NCBI GenBank assembly: GCA_016202745.1
Contig: JACQOB010000163.1
Location: 1-7,190, forward strand
Reading direction: 5' to 3'
Length of the DNA stretch: 7,190 bases
Source: Candidatus Aenigmatarchaeota archaeon
GTDB taxonomy: Archaea > Aenigmatarchaeota > Aenigmatarchaeia > QMZP01
Made by a program: the position numbers and the translations under genes. The notes beneath the pieces are model-generated. The model made no database searches and was not told the origin of the DNA. It saw only the letters and a program-made list of their open reading frames with translations. Below, in pieces: positions 5,496 through 7,190 of the stretch (position 1 is its first letter; each line of letters begins with the position of its first letter).

Positions 5496-5503
5496 ATTTA
5501 TAA
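5496..5503 (-). promoter_or_regulatory. TATA-like box for aIF2 gamma
   Basis: Minus-strand TTATAAAT is centred about 33 bases before the ATG at 5466, predicting a leader of roughly seven bases. No clear Shine-Dalgarno site fits in that leader. Confidence 0.5.
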
Positions 5504-5546
5504 TTGTTTAAAAGGATAAGAAGAGAAAATATTTGCAAAGTGTATG

Positions 5547-5574
5547 CTGGCTTACGCAGTTTATGCACAGCCAG
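5547..5574 (+). other. hairpin in the leader region of tRNA-Lys
   Basis: CTGGCT (5547-5552) pairs with AGCCAG (5569-5574), enclosing GCA/TGC (5556-5558 with 5564-5566) and loop GTTTA. It ends 11 bases before the mature tRNA start. It may be part of a transcribed leader; function unknown. The rest of the 5467-5585 gap holds AT-rich promoter-like sequence, such as TTTAAAAGG near 5508 and AAAATATTTG near 5526, but no single tRNA-Lys promoter can be chosen. Confidence 0.4.
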
Positions 5575-5623
5575 ATAGGCAAGTTGGGCCCATAGCTCAG
5601 CCTGGTAGAGCACTCGGCTCTTA

Positions 5624-5672
5624 ACGTCATGGTGTTCTAAGAGCCATATGACCTTCCGGAATGATGGAAGAT
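5624..5672 (+). other. tRNA-Lys intron 1, position 37/38, 49 nt
   Basis: The splice junctions fit a two-sided bulge-helix-bulge. The outer helix is the anticodon stem and the bulges are TAA (5622-5624) and ATA (5671-5673). The central helix CTCT/GAAG is imperfect (C opposite A, one T-G). The inner helix CGTCAT (5625-5630) with ATGATG (5661-5666) has six pairs, one a wobble. A competing fold pairs GGCTCTTA (5616-5623) with TAAGAGCC (5637-5644), which would bury the anticodon. Confidence 0.85.
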
Positions 5673-5694
5673 ACCGAGGAGTCAGGGGTTCGAA

Positions 5695-5740
5695 TGGATG
5701 CCGGCATGGAATGAATGCAACCAGCCGGCCTCTGCGGAAT
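5695..5740 (+). other. tRNA-Lys intron 2, T-loop position 59/60, 46 nt
   Basis: The T-stem AGGGG/CCCCT is the outer helix. TTCG (5689-5692) pairs with CGGA (5735-5738) as the central helix with one wobble. Bulges are AAT (5693-5695) and ATT (5739-5741). Inside, GCCGGC (5700-5705) pairs with GCCGGC (5724-5729). This is the same arrangement as in tRNA-Leu but without the long inner rod. Confidence 0.88.
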
Positions 5741-5757
5741 TCCCCTTGGGCCCACTC

Positions 5758-6705
5758 ATGGAAAACCTGCTTGACGGAGTCCGGTTCGTGGCGGAGAATT
5801 CGGATCATGTCAAGGTTGACGCTAAAAGGGTTGCGTCCTTCTGCAATGGCCTGCACCGCCTGGACAGCAGGACGTGGCTGGACAACCGGCTCTTTGACAT
5901 GTCCGCGCTAAATGAAACGGACAGGCTTAATTTCACCCTGCTCCTGGATTCCCAGGCATTCTGTTACTGGGGAAGCCCCAAATGGACAATCGAATATGGC
6001 GGGAAACCGTACGACGGGTCCTGGGGCATGATTGTCTCAATCAGGCGGGCTCTGGAGAGCGGCATCCCAATCCTGTCGCCGCTCTTCTGGGAGAACATGA
6101 AAAAGGGGGACCTTAGGGGTGTATTGAAAGGCAGCGTGGAGATTCCCCTGTTCACCGAGCGCCTTGGGATAATCAGGGAGCTTGGATCTGTGCTGAACCG
6201 CAGGTTTGGCGGGGATTTTGCCGGCCTGATAGGCGGGGAGAAGGATGTCCTGGGGTTCCTGGACAGGGTTGTGGCCGGCTTTCCCTCCTTCAATGATGCG
6301 TCCAGCTACAAGGGCAGGGAGATTGCATTTTTCAAGCGGGCCCAGCTGCTTGCCTGGGACCTGCATAATGTTTTCATGGACAGCCATGGCGCTTTTGGGA
6401 ACATCGACATGCTTACCGGCTGGGCAGACTACAAGCTCCCCTATGTGCTGAGGAAATTGGGCATTTTGAAGTATTCCGAGCAGCTCGGAAGGAAAGTGGA
6501 TCATGGCGTGGAGATACCAAGGGACAGCGCGGAGGAGGTTGAAATAAGGGCGAACACCCTGTGGGCGATAAGCCTTATTACGGAGGAATTGAAGGGGAAG
6601 GTGCCTGATGTCAATTCTGCGCAGGTGAGCTGCCACCTATGGTACCTCAGCCAGGACAGGCCTCCCCATGAGCGGTATCACCTTACAAGGACCGTGTCTT
6701 ACTAG
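5758..6705 (+). CDS. queuosine salvage protein, Qng1/DUF2419 family
   Basis: This matches the DUF2419 family. Characterised members (QNG1) hydrolyse queuosine 5'-phosphate to free the base queuine for reuse. The ATG at 5758 is chosen (315 residues). The longer in-frame start at 5698 lies inside the tRNA-Lys intron. Family features in order are DSQAFCYWG (residues 64-72), KWTIEYGGKPYDGSWGM, GIPILSP, IPLFTERLGIIRELG, FPSFNDASSYKGREI, FFKRAQLLAWDLHNVF, TGWADYKLPYVLRKLG (with W222, A223, D224, Y225), a YSEQL element, EEVEIRANTLWAI and a C-terminal LWYLSQ. The ADY block is a conserved active-site element in the family. It looks intact and full length. It is likely co-transcribed with tRNA-Lys. Archaea normally make archaeosine rather than queuosine, so the true substrate may be another deazaguanine nucleotide. 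Confidence 0.9.
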   Translation: MENLLDGVRFVAENSDHVKVDAKRVASFCNGLHRLDSRTWLDNRLFDMSALNETDRLNFTLLLDSQAFCYWGSPKWTIEYGGKPYDGSWGMIVSIRRALESGIPILSPLFWENMKKGDLRGVLKGSVEIPLFTERLGIIRELGSVLNRRFGGDFAGLIGGEKDVLGFLDRVVAGFPSFNDASSYKGREIAFFKRAQLLAWDLHNVFMDSHGAFGNIDMLTGWADYKLPYVLRKLGILKYSEQLGRKVDHGVEIPRDSAEEVEIRANTLWAISLITEELKGKVPDVNSAQVSCHLWYLSQDRPPHERYHLTRTVSY

Positions 6706-6783
6706 AACAGACTGAAAACTCAAGGTCTCATCTGCCCATGTGGACCTCTCCGGGTCGATCCATGATTTCCCAATAATCAGATG

Positions 6784-7074
6784 CTATTTCTTGACTTCCT
6801 TAAATCGTATTAGCCTGTAATGATGCAACATGCATCCTGTCCTATATTTGAATTTTATATAGTCATATCGTTCGGATACATCCAATTTCCCGCCTACACT
6901 TCTGGCCATTGGCCGTATTATCTCAAGCGCATCCTGCAAAGTCATTTCCCTGCCGTCCAGAGAATTCGCAAATTCCCTCATGGGTAACGGGCACGGAACC
7001 AGGGCACCGCCCCTGTATTCCATGCTTATCGGGTCATAGAGTTTTACCGTTTTTGATCTATATTCCTCGTCCAT
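6784..7074 (-). CDS. small orphan protein, 96 aa
   Basis: I do not recognise this protein. The start at 7074 is chosen over the longer in-frame ATG at 7176. A TATA-like box lies 26 bases upstream of 7074, and the extra 34 residues would be translated from the AT-rich promoter region. The protein is mixed alpha/beta in appearance. It starts MDEEYRSKTVKLYDP, has an acidic-hydrophobic helix (LQDALEIIRPMARSVGG, about residues 47-63) and ends in a basic, aromatic strand (HHYRLIRFKEVKK). It has two cysteines and no membrane segment. A small nucleic-acid-binding or toxin-antitoxin-like role is possible, but nothing specific supports it. It is convergent with the Qng1 gene; the 78-bp gap holds no clear signal. 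Confidence 0.6.
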   Translation of the reverse strand: MDEEYRSKTVKLYDPISMEYRGGALVPCPLPMREFANSLDGREMTLQDALEIIRPMARSVGGKLDVSERYDYIKFKYRTGCMLHHYRLIRFKEVKK

Positions 7075-7095
7075 CAGAATGATTATTAGGACTAG

Positions 7096-7104
7096 TTTAT
7101 AATA
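7096..7104 (-). promoter_or_regulatory. TATA-like box for the 96-aa orphan gene
   Basis: Minus-strand TATTATAAA is centred 26 bases before the ATG at 7074, the expected spacing for a leaderless start. A second AT-rich stretch (AATATAAA near 7131-7138) lies further out and has no clear gene in the visible sequence. Confidence 0.5.
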
Positions 7105-7190
7105 TTTTCTGTCAAAAATATTCTGATAAGAATATAAATGGCTTCGGGAACTGTCTGGCGAGTCATTCACCAACATCCAGAATTGAATAT

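Larger units (their letters stand above)
5586..5754 (+). tRNA. tRNA-Lys (anticodon CTT) with two introns
   Basis: Removing the two introns leaves a textbook 74-nt tRNA. The acceptor GGGCCCA (5586-5592) pairs with TGGGCCC (5747-5753), with A73 at 5754. The D arm is GCTC/GAGC. The anticodon stem CTCGG (5613-5617) pairs with CCGAG (5674-5678), and the loop is CTCTTAA with anticodon CTT (5620-5622). The T-stem AGGGG (5684-5688) pairs with CCCCT (5742-5746) around TTCGAAT. Exons are 5586-5623, 5673-5694 and 5741-5754. CCA is not encoded. Intron 1 is at the canonical 37/38 site; intron 2 is at 59/60 in the T-loop, the same place as in tRNA-Leu. The queuosine-salvage gene starts three bases after A73. 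Confidence 0.95.

Noticed and set aside
5698..5757. In-frame N-terminal extension of the Qng1 protein starting at 5698
   Set aside because: It lies in the second tRNA-Lys intron and the tRNA 3' exon; the ATG at 5758 gives a normal family length.
5479..5856. Minus-strand open frame of 125 codons
   Set aside because: It is antisense to tRNA-Lys and the start of the Qng1 gene and resembles no protein I know.
7075..7176. In-frame extension of the 96-aa orphan up to the ATG at 7176
   Set aside because: It covers the AT-rich promoter; the TATA-like box at 7096-7104 fits a start at 7074.
1..7190. CRISPR array, insertion sequence or phage genes
   Set aside because: No regularly spaced repeats, transposase, integrase or terminal inverted repeats were seen.

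Overview
The window comes from an archaeon. It carries translation initiation factor aIF2 gamma, an archaeal SRP (7S) RNA, a geranylgeranyl-reductase-type flavoprotein, and two tRNA genes with introns. Those introns fold into, or close to, bulge-helix-bulge (BHB) splicing motifs, two of them in the T-loop. TATA-like boxes sit 25-40 bases before many starts, and leaders are absent or very short. Intergenic gaps are tiny. Noncanonical tRNA introns are best known in Thermoproteota and in some DPANN lineages such as Micrarchaeota; the window does not decide between them.

Layout, left to right. A 5'-truncated geranylgeranyl reductase (+) meets an RBBP9/YdeN-type serine hydrolase (-) tail to tail; their stop codons share one CTAG. 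A 35-bp divergent promoter region separates the hydrolase from a two-CBS-domain protein (+). The CBS stop codon abuts the 3' end of the convergent SRP RNA gene (-, about 2233-2545). Next on the minus strand are a GNAT acetyltransferase (2580-3122) and, directly upstream of it, a tRNA-Leu (3124-3362) whose T-loop holds a 155-base structured intron. A small membrane protein (+, 3437-3880) and a 95-aa orphan (-, 3898-4185) converge. aIF2 gamma (-, 4225-5466) follows. tRNA-Lys(CTT) (+, 5586-5754) has two introns, one at 37/38 and one at the same T-loop position as in tRNA-Leu. Three bases after it begins a queuosine-salvage (Qng1/DUF2419) protein (5758-6705). A 96-aa orphan (-, 6784-7074) closes the window.

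The genes do not form one pathway; most are single transcription units with their own promoters. The exception is the tRNA-mRNA pairing. Both tRNA genes end one or three bases before the ATG of a same-strand protein gene. This suggests tRNA 3' processing could release an essentially leaderless mRNA. The theme of the window is tRNA biology: three introns (two in the T-loop), a rod-shaped intron RNA, an unusual AAG anticodon, and a queuosine-salvage enzyme in an archaeal context, where archaeosine rather than queuosine is the expected deazaguanine.
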